Assembly: GCF_003173755.1 (NCBI RefSeq)
Contig: NZ_CP029553.1
Span: forward strand, 4,550,001 to 4,614,000
From: Methylobacterium terrae
Lineage (GTDB): Bacteria; Pseudomonadota; Alphaproteobacteria; Rhizobiales; Beijerinckiaceae
Length of the DNA: 64,000 nt
Direction: 5' to 3'
In this document: piece by piece, positions 53,011 to 61,637 of the stretch
Numbering within the stretch: the stretch's first letter is position 1
How the letters are laid out: each line of letters opens with the position of its first letter
The notes under the pieces: model-generated
Database searches by the model: none
What the model was told of the DNA's origin: nothing
What the model saw: only the letters and a program-made list of their open reading frames with translations
Translations under genes and position numbers: made by a program

Positions 53011-54141
53011 TTGAAGATCACCGACATCCAGTCCCAGATCGTCTCGCTCCCCTTCGACATGGGCGGACCGCCCGCCACCTTCGCCGGCAAGGCCTGGACC
53101 CATCTCGACATCCTGCTGGTCCGGGTCGAGACCGACGAGGGACTGGTCGGCTGGGGCGAGGCCTTCGGCCATGCCGGCATCCAGGCGACGCGGGCCGCCC
53201 TCGACCACATCGTGGCGCCGCTCGTCCTCGGGCGCTCGTCGGGCGACATCGCGGCGCTGACGCGCAGCGTGCTCCACGCGACGCACCTGCTCGGCCGCAA
53301 CGGCCCGTTCGTCTTCGCCTTCTCCGGCGTCGAGACCGCCCTGTGGGACCTCGCCGGCAAGCGGGCGGGGCAGCCCGTGGCGCGGCTTCTCGGCGGCGAC
53401 GGGCGCGAGCGGCTGCCGGCCTACGCCTCGCTGCTCGCCTACCACGAGCCGGCACTGGTGCGCCGCAACGTCGAGGCGGCCTGCGCGGCCGGCTACCGCC
53501 ACATCAAGCTGCACGAGGTCACGCAGGAAGCGGTCGCGGCGGCCGCCGAGGTGACGCGGGCGCACGGCGCCGCCCTGATGGTCGACGTCAACTGCGCCTG
53601 GAGCGTGCCGGCGGCGCTCCGGATGGCGGAGGCCTTCGCGCCCCACGACCTCCTCTGGTTCGAGGAGCCGGTCTGGCCGCCGGAGGACGTGCATGGGCTG
53701 GCTCAGGTGCGGGCCCGCGGCATCCCGATCGCCGCCGGCGAGAACACCGCCGGGCTGTTCGGCTTCAAGGCGCTGATCGAGGCCGGCGCGATCGACGTCG
53801 CGCAGCCGAGCGTGACCAAGATCGGCGGCGTCGGCGAGATGCTGCGGGTGATCACGCTCTGCGAGGCCTACGGCGTTCGCGCCGCTCCCCACAGCCCGTA
53901 TTTCGGCCCCGGCCTCATCGCCTCGATGCACGTCATCGCCGCCCGCGTCGAGGACCCGCTGGTCGAGGTGCTGTGGCTCGACATGGAGGCGAACCCGTTC
54001 GATCCTTGGGTCCGGGCCGAGAACGGCCACGTGCGGCTGCCCCCCGGGCCCGGCCTCGGCTGCGATCCGGATCCCGGCGTGCTCGACCGCTACCGGGTCG
54101 GGTCGGTCGTCCGCACGGCACAAGGGAAGGACACGCCATGA
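53011..54141 (+). CDS. Mandelate racemase / muconate lactonizing enzyme family protein (paralog 1)
   Basis: A 376-residue enolase-superfamily enzyme. Start is TTG 53011, given by GGAGGAACGG directly upstream. Capping domain 1-125 (with ETDEGLVGWGEAFGHAG), then a TIM barrel. Metal ligands Asp192 (VDVNCAW), Glu218 (WFEEPV) and Glu244 (AAGENT). Lys in HIKLHE and His294 in APHSPYFGPG are candidate bases, but the Asp that normally pairs with the His is replaced (VAQPSVTKIGG). Probably an acid-sugar or hydroxy-acid dehydratase or racemase. First of the rightward operon. Confidence 0.86.
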   Translation: MKITDIQSQIVSLPFDMGGPPATFAGKAWTHLDILLVRVETDEGLVGWGEAFGHAGIQATRAALDHIVAPLVLGRSSGDIAALTRSVLHATHLLGRNGPFVFAFSGVETALWDLAGKRAGQPVARLLGGDGRERLPAYASLLAYHEPALVRRNVEAACAAGYRHIKLHEVTQEAVAAAAEVTRAHGAALMVDVNCAWSVPAALRMAEAFAPHDLLWFEEPVWPPEDVHGLAQVRARGIPIAAGENTAGLFGFKALIEAGAIDVAQPSVTKIGGVGEMLRVITLCEAYGVRAAPHSPYFGPGLIASMHVIAARVEDPLVEVLWLDMEANPFDPWVRAENGHVRLPPGPGLGCDPDPGVLDRYRVGSVVRTAQGKDTP

Positions 54142-55226
54142 AGGTCGACCGCGTCGAGACGCGCCCCATCCTCTTGCGCCCTGAGCGGCCGATCGGCTCG
54201 GCGCTGGGTCAACTGCACGCGTTCGGCTGCATCCTGGTCACGGTCCGGGCCGACGGGCTCACCGGCGAGAACATCGTGTTCACGCTGAACGACCGGCGCA
54301 CCAAGGTGCTGCGCGCGCTCATCGACGAGATGGCCGACCTGGTGATCGGCCAGGACCCCGGCCACATCGCCGGCTTCTGGTCGCGGGCCTGGCGCGACGT
54401 GAACTTCATGGGCCACAAGGGGATGCCGGTCATGGGCATCTCGGCCCTCGACGGCGCGCTGTGGGACCTCGCGGGAAAGCGCGCCGGCCTGCCGCTCTAC
54501 CGGATGCTCGGCGGCGCCAGCGCCCGGGTGCCGGCCTACCATTCCGGCGGGTTGTGGCTCGACCGCTCGACCGACGAGCTGGTCGCGGAAGCCGAGAGCT
54601 TCAAGGCGGCGGGCTTCACGGCGATGAAGATGCGCCTCTCGGCCGGCGATCCCGACTGGAACATCGCCCGGGTGCGGGCGGTGCGCGAGGCGATCGGCCC
54701 GAAGATCCGCCTGATGGCCGACGCCAACCAGGGTCTGACCGAGAACGACGCCATCCGCCTCGGGCGGCGGCTGGAGGAGTTCGACCTCACCTGGTTCGAG
54801 GAGCCGCTGCCGGCCTGGGACGTCGAGGGGCTGGCCCGCGTCGCCGCCGCCCTCGACACGCCGATCGCCAGCGGCGAGACCGACTATACCCGCTACGGCT
54901 TCCGCCGGATGATCGAGCTGCGCTCGGCCGACATCCTGATGCCGGACCTGCAGCGGGTCGGCGGCGTCACCGAGTTCATGCGGGTCGGCCACCTCGCCGA
55001 GGCGCACGACCTGCCGGTGTCGAGCCACCTGTTTCCGGAGCAGAGCCTGAGCGTGCTCGGCGCCCTGGCAAACGCCCATTCTCTCGAAGTCATGCCGTGG
55101 TTCTCCGAGCTGTACTGCGAGAGACTGGACTTCGCCGACGGATCCGCCATCGTGCCGGAGCGGCCAGGCTTCGGGTTCACCTTCGACGAGGACAGGATCC
55201 GGCACCTGGAGCGGCAAGGCGCTTAG
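54138..55226 (+). CDS. Mandelate racemase / muconate lactonizing enzyme family protein (paralog 2)
   Basis: A 362-residue enolase-superfamily enzyme overlapping paralog 1 by 4 nt (ATGA). Metal ligands Asp195 (MADANQG), Glu221 (WFEEPL), Glu247 (ASGETDY). Catalytic groups: Lys and Arg in TAMKMRLS, and His297 in SSHLFPEQS with Asp in ILMPDLQRVGG, so the mandelate-racemase-type His-Asp dyad is intact. The ligand-specificity loop GSALGQLHAFGCILV is short. The two paralogs differ in catalytic groups and are probably consecutive steps on one substrate. Confidence 0.87.
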   Translation: MKVDRVETRPILLRPERPIGSALGQLHAFGCILVTVRADGLTGENIVFTLNDRRTKVLRALIDEMADLVIGQDPGHIAGFWSRAWRDVNFMGHKGMPVMGISALDGALWDLAGKRAGLPLYRMLGGASARVPAYHSGGLWLDRSTDELVAEAESFKAAGFTAMKMRLSAGDPDWNIARVRAVREAIGPKIRLMADANQGLTENDAIRLGRRLEEFDLTWFEEPLPAWDVEGLARVAAALDTPIASGETDYTRYGFRRMIELRSADILMPDLQRVGGVTEFMRVGHLAEAHDLPVSSHLFPEQSLSVLGALANAHSLEVMPWFSELYCERLDFADGSAIVPERPGFGFTFDEDRIRHLERQGA

Positions 55227-55266
55227 AACAACCGCGCCGGCCGGGATCATACGGGAGGAGGACGCC

Positions 55267-56463
55267 ATGGTGACGACGAACCGTCGTGCGCTCGTGATGA
55301 ATGCTGCCGGCCTCGCGGGGGCGGCCGCCCTCGGATTTCCCCGGCCGGCGCTGGCGCAGGGCGAGCCCCTGCGCATCGGCTGGCTCGCGGCGATGACCGG
55401 CCCGAGCTCGGCCCCGACGGTCGGGTTCAACCGCGGCGTGGTCTTCGCCGTCGAGGCGCTCAACGGCGCCGGCGGGGTCAAGGGCCGCAAGATCGAGCTG
55501 GTCACCCGCGACTCGCAAGGCGATCCGACCAAGGCGGTCAACGCCGTGCAGGAGATGATCAGCCAGGCCAAGGTCCACGCGATCTGGGGCCCGACCAATT
55601 CCGGCGAGGCGCTCGCGACGACGCCGATCATGGCGCGGGCGAAGATGCCGAACATCCACCCCTGCGTGATCGACAGCCTGATCGACCCGGCGAAGTACCC
55701 CAACGCCTTCCGCATCGCCCCGTCGAACACCCAGTGGGACGACGCGGTGCGCAACTACTGCCTCAAGGTCCTGAAGGTGAAGCGCGTCGCGGTGATCGGC
55801 GACACCACCGGCTACGGCGTCACCGCCGCCAAGGCGTCGGCGGCCGCGTTCAAGCAGGACGGGGCCGAGGTGGCCTATCTCGGCAACATCGACTCGACCC
55901 AGCCCGACATGACCCCCGACCTGCTGCGCGCCCGCAATGCCGGCGCCGAGGTGATCGTGGTCTGGAGCGTGTCGACCGGCATGGACGCGCGCCTCTTCAA
56001 CACCCGCGCCCGGATGGGCTGGGACGTCGCCTTCGTCGGCCACCCCTCGATGGCCTCGGGCGAGATCGGCGGGCTGCTCGAGAAGCCGGCGAACTGGGAG
56101 AAGGTCTACGCGGTCGGCTATCGCAGCTGCTCCTACGACGAGGCCGGCAAGCTTAACGACCGCAGCGAGGAGTTCGTGGCCCGGCTGAAGGGCAAGGTCG
56201 CCCTTTCCGACACCCTGCTGTGGTGGGTCGCGGCCGGCTACGATGCCGTGACCCTGATCGCCAAGGCGGTGGAGGAGACCGGATCGAGCGCCCCCGACGC
56301 GATCGTCAAGCACTGGAACGGGCTGACGAAATATCCCGGCATCTTCGGCGACTACACCTACACGCCGACGCAGCATAACGGATACCCGACCGACGAGGTG
56401 GTGATGTCGGCGGCCAATTCCGGCCGCGACGGCAGCTTCCGGCTCGCCCCCGGCTATTCCTGA
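55267..56463 (+). CDS. ABC transporter substrate-binding protein, branched-chain amino-acid (LivK) type
   Basis: A 398-residue periplasmic binding protein. The signal peptide has a twin-Arg-like N-region (TTNRRALVMNAAGLAGAAAL) and cleavage after PALA. Mature start PLRIGWLAAMTGPSSAPTVG is the Peripla_BP_6 (LivK) signature; VNAVQEMISQAKVHAIWGPT and AFRIAPSNTQWDDAV follow. The GGGAGGAGGACGCC before ATG 55267 is a strong ribosome site. By context it binds the substrate of the enolase-family enzymes, perhaps an aromatic or sugar acid. Confidence 0.9.
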   Translation: MVTTNRRALVMNAAGLAGAAALGFPRPALAQGEPLRIGWLAAMTGPSSAPTVGFNRGVVFAVEALNGAGGVKGRKIELVTRDSQGDPTKAVNAVQEMISQAKVHAIWGPTNSGEALATTPIMARAKMPNIHPCVIDSLIDPAKYPNAFRIAPSNTQWDDAVRNYCLKVLKVKRVAVIGDTTGYGVTAAKASAAAFKQDGAEVAYLGNIDSTQPDMTPDLLRARNAGAEVIVVWSVSTGMDARLFNTRARMGWDVAFVGHPSMASGEIGGLLEKPANWEKVYAVGYRSCSYDEAGKLNDRSEEFVARLKGKVALSDTLLWWVAAGYDAVTLIAKAVEETGSSAPDAIVKHWNGLTKYPGIFGDYTYTPTQHNGYPTDEVVMSAANSGRDGSFRLAPGYS

Positions 56464-56485
56464 GGCGGCGAGGAGGAGCGCCGCC

Positions 56486-57346
56486 ATGCTCGCCTCGATC
56501 CTGGCCTCCGGCCTCGCCGTCGGCGCGATCTACGCGCTGATCGGCATCACCTACAACACGATGTTCTCGACCTCCCGGGTGATGAGCTTCACCGCCGGCC
56601 AGCTCGGGATGCTCGGCGGCGTGCTCGGCTCGCTGTTCACCCTTCGCCTCGGCCTGCCCTGGCCGCTCGGGCTGCTCGCGACGATCGCCTGCGGGGCGCT
56701 CGTCGGCATCGTCACCGAGTTCGTGGCGGTGCGCCCGGTCCTGAAGAGCCTCGACCAGCACCTCTACGTGCTCTCGACCCTGGCGCTGGCCCTGATGATC
56801 CAGCAGGTCACGGCGATCACCTGGAGCACCGAGCCGCAGCCCTTCCCGCGCCTGCTCGGGGGCTTCGGCGAGACCGTCCTCGACGAGAAGTTCTGGCTGC
56901 CGGTGGCGGCCTGCCTGATCGTGGTGGTCGGGCTCGAACTCCTCTACCGCCGCACGCTGCTGGGCCACGCCTTCCTGGCGGTGGCGGAGGACAATTTCGC
57001 CGCCCGGGCGCTGGGCCTGCCCGAGCGGCGCCTGCGGGTGATGAGCTACGCGCTCGCCGGCGGCATCGGGGCGCTCGCGGGCTATGCCGGCGGCGAGTTG
57101 CTGCTCGCCTTCTTCGCCAACGGGCCGCACCTCAACTTCTACGGCTTCATCCCGGTGGCGCTCGGGGGCCTGGGCAACAACCGCGGCGCGCTCGTCGGCG
57201 GCCTCGTCCTCGGACTCTTTCAGCAGACCGCGAACTTCGTCGTCGGCGGCATCTTCGCGTCGGTGGCGGTCTTCACCCTGTTCATCGTCGTGCTGCTCGC
57301 GGCGCCGCAAGGGCTGCTCGGTTCGGCCCAGGCGAGGCGCGTATGA
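56486..57346 (+). CDS. Branched-chain amino-acid type ABC permease (LivH-like)
   Basis: A 286-residue permease with about eight helices. Start MLASILASGLAVGAIYALIG and the coupling region LGHAFLAVAEDNFAARALGL then PERRLRVMSYALAGGIGALA are LivH hallmarks. GAGGAGCGCCGCC precedes ATG 56486. It overlaps the fused permease-ATPase gene by 4 nt. Confidence 0.92.
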   Translation: MLASILASGLAVGAIYALIGITYNTMFSTSRVMSFTAGQLGMLGGVLGSLFTLRLGLPWPLGLLATIACGALVGIVTEFVAVRPVLKSLDQHLYVLSTLALALMIQQVTAITWSTEPQPFPRLLGGFGETVLDEKFWLPVAACLIVVVGLELLYRRTLLGHAFLAVAEDNFAARALGLPERRLRVMSYALAGGIGALAGYAGGELLLAFFANGPHLNFYGFIPVALGGLGNNRGALVGGLVLGLFQQTANFVVGGIFASVAVFTLFIVVLLAAPQGLLGSAQARRV

Positions 57347-59148
57347 GTAGTCCTTCGGCGCTTGCGACCTCCGACGGTCCCGCCCGCACGAGGCTGGGAC
57401 CGCGCCTCGCGGCGGCCGCGCCCTTCCTCGTCATCCTCGGCCTCGCCCTCGCGGTGCCGCTCGCCGGCAACGATTACTGGACGCTGATCGCCACGCGGGC
57501 GGCGATCTACTGGATCCTGGTCTCGGGCCTCAACCTCGTCGTCGGCTTCGCCGGGCAGCTCGCCATCGGGTACGTCGCGCTGCTGCTGGTGGGCGCCTAC
57601 ACCACCAGCGTGCTCGCCGCCGGCACCGTCATGCCGGCGGTCCCGGCCTTCGCGGCGCTCGCCTGCGCCGGGGTCGTCGGGGCCCTGGTCGGGGTGGTGG
57701 TCGGGCTGCCGGCGTTGCGGCTTCGCACCTTCTACTTCGCCATGACGACGCTGGGCTTTGCCACCATCGTCACGCAAGTGGCGCTCGCCTGGCAGGACGT
57801 GACCGGCGGCGGCATCGGCATCACCGGGCCGGAGATGCCCGCGCCCTTCGAGTCGCGCCTCGGCTTCTACGGCCTGTGCCTCGCGGGCGCGGTTCTCTGC
57901 ACCTGGATGACGCTGAACGTCGCGTCGAGCCGCTGGGGCCGGGCGCTGGTGGCGATCCGCGACGCGGAGGTCGCCGCGGAGGCGGTCGGCATCGCGAAGC
58001 CCCGGCTCCTCGTCGCGGTGTTCCTGTTCGCCGGCTGCGTCGCCGCCATCGCCGGCGGGCTGTTCGCCTCGCTCCAGACCTACATCACGCCGGACGCCTT
58101 CACGTTCGACCTCTCGCTCCTGTTCTTCATCGCCGTGCTGATCGGCGGGCGCGGCTCGGTGCTGGGGCCGCTGATCGGCACGATCCTGCTCACCATCCTG
58201 CCGGAGGTGGCCGCACCGCTCGCGGCGTGGTCGACCTTCCTCTACGCCTTCCTGCTCCTCGTCATCGTGCTGGTGCTGCCCGGCGGCATCGCCGACCTCC
58301 TCGACCGGGGCAAGCACCGCCCGCTGCCGGCCGAGCGCAGCATCCAGCCGCGCAAGGCCGCGCTCCAGGACCTCGCCGCGGGCGCGACGCGCGCCGAGCC
58401 GATCACGCTCACCGGCGTGCGCCTGAGCTTCGGCGCCGTGAAGGCGATCGACGGGCTCGACCTCACCCTGCGCCCCGGCGGCGTCCACGGGCTGATCGGC
58501 CCCAACGGGTCGGGCAAGACCACGACGCTGAACGTGATCTCCGGGTACTACCGGCCGCAAGGCGGGCAGGTGACCCTGGGCGCCCGCTCGCTGCTCGACG
58601 AGGCGCGGGAGGCGCGCGCGCTCCTTCGCATCGCCCGCACCTTCCAGACCCCGCGGATCGTGGCTGAGGCGAGCGTGATCGAGAACGTCATGCTCGGCGG
58701 CAGCGTCGAGGGGCGCGCCACCCTGGCGGAGTCGCTGCTCGCGCTCCCGCGCCACCGCGAGGACGAGCGCGCTTTGCGCGACCAGGCCCACCTGGCGCTC
58801 CGGGCGGTCGGGCTCGATCGCCTCGACGAGGTCCGGGCCGGGCGGCTCCAGCACAGCGAGTTGCGCTTCCTCGAGATCGCCCGCGCGTTGATGCTGCGCC
58901 CGGCCTTCCTGCTCCTCGACGAGCCGGCGGCCGGCCTCTCGGCCTCCGAGATCCAGCGCCTCGGCGGGCTGATCCGGGCGGTGGCGGATGCCGGGATCGG
59001 TGTTCTCCTCGTCGAGCACCACGCCGACCTGATCTTCGCGATCTGCGACGAGGTCACGGTGCTCAATCTCGGCCGGGTGCTCGCCGCCGGCACGCCGGCG
59101 GAGATCCGCAGCCACAGGGAGGTGGTCAGTGCCTATCTCGGCGCATGA
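57343..59148 (+). CDS. Fused ABC permease-ATPase (LivM-LivG) of the branched-chain family
   Basis: A 601-residue fusion. Residues 1-330 are a LivM permease (SGLNLVVGFAGQLAIGYVAL, VAIRDAEVAAEAVGIAKPRL); 345-601 an ATPase with Walker A GPNGSGKTT (386-394), a Q-loop FQTPRI, and Walker B FLLLDEPAAGLS. The ABC signature, normally LSxGE/Q, reads LQHSE (502-506), with Ser replacing the key Gly. LivM-LivG fusions are known in this transporter family. ATPase function of this half may rely on the partner LivF, whose signature is normal. Confidence 0.91.
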   Translation: MSSPSALATSDGPARTRLGPRLAAAAPFLVILGLALAVPLAGNDYWTLIATRAAIYWILVSGLNLVVGFAGQLAIGYVALLLVGAYTTSVLAAGTVMPAVPAFAALACAGVVGALVGVVVGLPALRLRTFYFAMTTLGFATIVTQVALAWQDVTGGGIGITGPEMPAPFESRLGFYGLCLAGAVLCTWMTLNVASSRWGRALVAIRDAEVAAEAVGIAKPRLLVAVFLFAGCVAAIAGGLFASLQTYITPDAFTFDLSLLFFIAVLIGGRGSVLGPLIGTILLTILPEVAAPLAAWSTFLYAFLLLVIVLVLPGGIADLLDRGKHRPLPAERSIQPRKAALQDLAAGATRAEPITLTGVRLSFGAVKAIDGLDLTLRPGGVHGLIGPNGSGKTTTLNVISGYYRPQGGQVTLGARSLLDEAREARALLRIARTFQTPRIVAEASVIENVMLGGSVEGRATLAESLLALPRHREDERALRDQAHLALRAVGLDRLDEVRAGRLQHSELRFLEIARALMLRPAFLLLDEPAAGLSASEIQRLGGLIRAVADAGIGVLLVEHHADLIFAICDEVTVLNLGRVLAAGTPAEIRSHREVVSAYLGA

Positions 59149-59884
59149 TCCCGGGACGTCGCCGCTCCTGCGCGTCGAGGGGCTGGAGGCGGGCTACGGC
59201 AAGATCCGGGTGCTGCACGGCGTCGATCTCACGGTCGCGGCCGGCGAGGTGGTGACCTTGCTCGGGCCCAACGGCGCCGGCAAGTCGACGCTGCTGCGCG
59301 CGCTCTCCGGCCTCCTGCCGGTCCAGGCCGGCAGCGTCCGGCTCGGGGACGCGCTGCTCTCGGGCGCCGGCCCCCGGACCGCCGTGCGGGCCGGGCTCTC
59401 GCACGTGATCGAGGGCCACCGCGTCTTCACCGGGCAGACCGTGCGCGAGAACCTGCTGCTCGCGGCCTACGACCTGCCCCGGGCCGAGCGCGAGGCGCGG
59501 ATCACGGAAGCCCTGTCCCACTTCCCCGAGATCGCCGCGAAGAGCCACGACAAGGGCGCCTCGTTGTCGGGCGGCCAGCAGCAGATGCTGGCGGTGGCCC
59601 AAGGCCTGGTGCAGCGCCCGCGCCTCCTGATGCTCGACGAGCCCTCCGCCGGCCTCTCGCCGGTCCTGGTCGACCGGGTGCTGGAGGTGGTGGCGCGCCT
59701 GCGCCGGCAGGGCACGGCGGTGCTGCTCGTCGAGCAGCTGGTCGAGAAGGCGCGGGCGGTGTCGGACCGGGTCTACGCCCTGGCGCAGGGCCGGATCGTG
59801 CTGGAGGCCGAGGCCGGCGCGCCCGACCTGCCCGAGCGGCTGGAGCGGGCGTATTTCGGGAGCGCGGGGGTGGCGCACGCGTGA
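59129..59884 (+). CDS. Branched-chain amino-acid type ABC ATPase (LivF-like)
   Basis: A 251-residue ATPase. Walker A GPNGAGKSTLL, signature LSGGQQQMLAVAQGL, Walker B LLMLDEPSAGLSPVLVDRVL, switch His region LLVEQLVEKA. GTG 59129 is preceded by AGGGAGG and the gene overlaps the LivM-LivG fusion by 20 nt. Partner of the fused ATPase; last gene of the rightward operon. Confidence 0.92.
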   Translation: MPISAHDPGTSPLLRVEGLEAGYGKIRVLHGVDLTVAAGEVVTLLGPNGAGKSTLLRALSGLLPVQAGSVRLGDALLSGAGPRTAVRAGLSHVIEGHRVFTGQTVRENLLLAAYDLPRAEREARITEALSHFPEIAAKSHDKGASLSGGQQQMLAVAQGLVQRPRLLMLDEPSAGLSPVLVDRVLEVVARLRRQGTAVLLVEQLVEKARAVSDRVYALAQGRIVLEAEAGAPDLPERLERAYFGSAGVAHA

Positions 59885-59965
59885 GGGTCGGGGACAGGAA
59901 GATCACCGGTCTTTCCTCGGTTACTGCACAGCAGGCCTATCGGAGAAAAGAAGAGGCACGGGTCA

Positions 59966-60162
59966 TCTCCTCTCCCCGTGGACGGGGAGAGGGCCGGGCC
60001 CCCGTCCAGGGGGCACGGCGAGCCCGAAGGGCGAGGGTGAGGGGGCGGTTCCGAAGGAGCCACACCCGGCACTTCCCCCTCACCCTCGCTCCGGCTGCGC
60101 CTCCGCTTGCTGCGCTCCCTGAACGGGAGCACAGCCCTCTCCCCGCCCGCGGGGAGAGGAGA
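59966..60162. repeat. Extragenic palindromic repeat, copy 3
   Basis: CTCTCCCCGT-gg-ACGGGGAGAG at 59970-59991, GGGCCCCCGTCCAGGGGGC, GCGAGGGTGAGGGGGCG against CCCCCTCACCCTCGCTCCG, and a right end CTCTCCCCGCCCGCGGGGAG at about 60138-60157. It fills most of the 357-bp gap between LivF and the DUF4267 gene; no gene seen there. Same family as copies at 35152 and 38945. Confidence 0.78.
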
Positions 60163-60241
60163 GAACCCGCGCCTCGCCGGGCGACGTCCGAGGGTGCTCC
60201 AGGTGAAGGCGCCCGCCGGCCGGCTCGGGCATGCCGGCGCG

Positions 60242-60658
60242 ATGGACCGGACCCATTCCGAACCCGGCGGCCCGCGCCTCGCCCCCACCGACCTGCGCTT
60301 CTGGGCGGTGCTCGCCCTGGCGCTGGCGTTCCTCGCCCTCGGCGCCCTGTTCCTGGCGGTCCCCGAGGCCGGCGCCCTGATCTACGGCATCCCCGAGCCG
60401 GCGGGGTCCGGCCGGACCGCCCTGCGGGCGATCGGCGCGCGCGACATCGCCCTCGCGCTCTACCTCGCCGGCCTCGCCCTGTTCTCGACCCGGCGGGCGG
60501 TGGCGGTCGTGCTCGGGGCGAGCCTCGTCATCCCGGCCTGCGACCTGGCGCTGGTCGCCGGCAGCGCGGCCTGGTGGCAGGTCGCGCTGCACGCCTTGAG
60601 CGCCGGCGTGCTGGCGCTCGTGGCGGTCTGGGTGGCCCGGCCGCCCATGGGGCGATAG
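60242..60658 (+). CDS. DUF4267 family membrane protein
   Basis: A 138-residue protein with four hydrophobic segments (LRFWAVLALALAFLALGALF, DIALALYLAGLALFSTRRAV, VAVVLGASLVIPACDLALVA, LHALSAGVLALVAVWVARP). The layout with GIPEPAGSGRTALRAIGARD between helices 1 and 2 is the DUF4267 pattern (small four-helix proteins of unknown function). Convergent with the aldolase gene, 3 bp between stops. ATG 60242 chosen; the frame is open further left into the repeat. Confidence 0.7.
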   Translation: MDRTHSEPGGPRLAPTDLRFWAVLALALAFLALGALFLAVPEAGALIYGIPEPAGSGRTALRAIGARDIALALYLAGLALFSTRRAVAVVLGASLVIPACDLALVAGSAAWWQVALHALSAGVLALVAVWVARPPMGR

Positions 60659-60661
60659 CGC

Positions 60662-61459
60662 TCACTGCGCGTAGTCCGGCTCCTCCCGGTCGAGCCGCCG
60701 GCGGATCGCCGCGAGGTGGAGGCGGGCGGATTCGGGATCGCCCTCGCGCATCTGGCGGTAGGCGGCCTCGGCGATGGCGGGATCCACCGGCAGGACCGGG
60801 CGGCCGGTCGAGAGGGCGAGCACCTGCACCTCGGCCGCGCGCTCGAGGTAGTAGAGGTCGTCCCAGGCCTCGGCGATGGTCGGTCCCAGCACCATGACGC
60901 CGTGGTTCTTCATGAACACGATGTCGGCCTCGCCGACGCTGTCGGCGATGCGGTCGCCCTCGCGCGCGTCGAGGGCGAGGCCGTTGTAGTTCCGGTCGAA
61001 GGCGGTGCGGCCGTAGAACTTCAGCGACGTCTGCCCGGCGAAGATCAAGGGATCGCCCTCGGTCATCGAGAGCGCGGTGGCGTAGGGCATGTGGGTGTGG
61101 AACGCCACGCGGGCCCGCGGGATGCGCGCGTGCAGGCGGGCGTGGATGTAGAAGGCGGTCGCCTCCGGCTGGCCCTCGCCCGAGACCACGTTGCCGTGGA
61201 AGTCGCAGACCAGGAGCTTCGAGGCGGTGAGCTCGGCGAAGGCGTAGCCGTAGGGATTGACGAGGAACAGGTCGTCGTAGCCCGGCACCATCGCCGAGAA
61301 ATGGTTGCAGATGCCCTCTTCCAGGCCGAGCTGCGCCGCCATGCGGAAGCAGGCGGCGAGTTCCTCCTTGGCCTGCCGCACCTCGGGACCGGCGAGGTCG
61401 GGCTGGTTGAGGCCGCTCGGGATCCGCTCGGCCGTCGGCGCGCCCAGTGCGTGAGCCAT
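60662..61459 (-). CDS. Class II aldolase/adducin family protein
   Basis: A 265-residue zinc aldolase-like enzyme. Metal-site motifs: NHFSAMVPG and HTHMPYATAL (His-x-His), with KNHGVMVLGPTIAEAWDDLY supplying the third His. FLVNPYGYAFAELTASKLLV is the adducin-head strand. Members cleave sugar phosphates (fuculose-1-P, ribulose-5-P epimerases) or decarboxylate and aldol-cleave other compounds. It lies at the edge of the IclR locus but on the opposite strand, so a shared pathway is only a possibility. Confidence 0.88.
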   Translation of the reverse strand: MAHALGAPTAERIPSGLNQPDLAGPEVRQAKEELAACFRMAAQLGLEEGICNHFSAMVPGYDDLFLVNPYGYAFAELTASKLLVCDFHGNVVSGEGQPEATAFYIHARLHARIPRARVAFHTHMPYATALSMTEGDPLIFAGQTSLKFYGRTAFDRNYNGLALDAREGDRIADSVGEADIVFMKNHGVMVLGPTIAEAWDDLYYLERAAEVQVLALSTGRPVLPVDPAIAEAAYRQMREGDPESARLHLAAIRRRLDREEPDYAQ

Positions 61460-61535
61460 GATGTTCTCGTCTCCCTCGCGAGGTCGGCCGATCCTGGCAA
61501 AAGCCGGTCCCGCTTGTCCACCGCGCAGCGCGCCT

Positions 61536-61590
61536 GGAGCATTTTCCGACGAAGTGGATGCCGGTTCGTCGCAGAAATTGCGGCGAAATC
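61536..61590 (+). repeat. Rhizobiales-type extragenic palindrome
   Basis: GGAGCATTTTCCGACGAAGT then GGATGCCGGTTCGTCGCAGA to AATTGCG: the widespread form GAGCAT...CGACGAAGTGGATxCCGGTTCGTCG...ATGC, with TCCGACGAA / TTCGTCGxA arms. A second member, on the other strand, is the hairpin at 2761-2801. Confidence 0.72.
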
Positions 61591-61601
61591 GAAGAGCTGG
61601 G

Positions 61602-61636
61602 GAAGCTTCGCGATCGCAGCGCGATCGTGAAGCTTC
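61602..61636 (-). terminator. Hairpin terminator after the lytic transglycosylase gene
   Basis: GAAGCTTCGCGATCGC (61602-61617), loop AGC, GCGATCGTGAAGCTTC (61621-61636): 16 bp with one mismatch. It starts 1 bp beyond the stop codon of the leftward transglycosylase gene. Confidence 0.65.
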
Positions 61637-61637
61637 T

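Noticed and set aside
61536..61636. Insertion-sequence ends
   Set aside because: No transposase frame; sequence matches the Rhizobiales extragenic palindrome form and a simple terminator hairpin.
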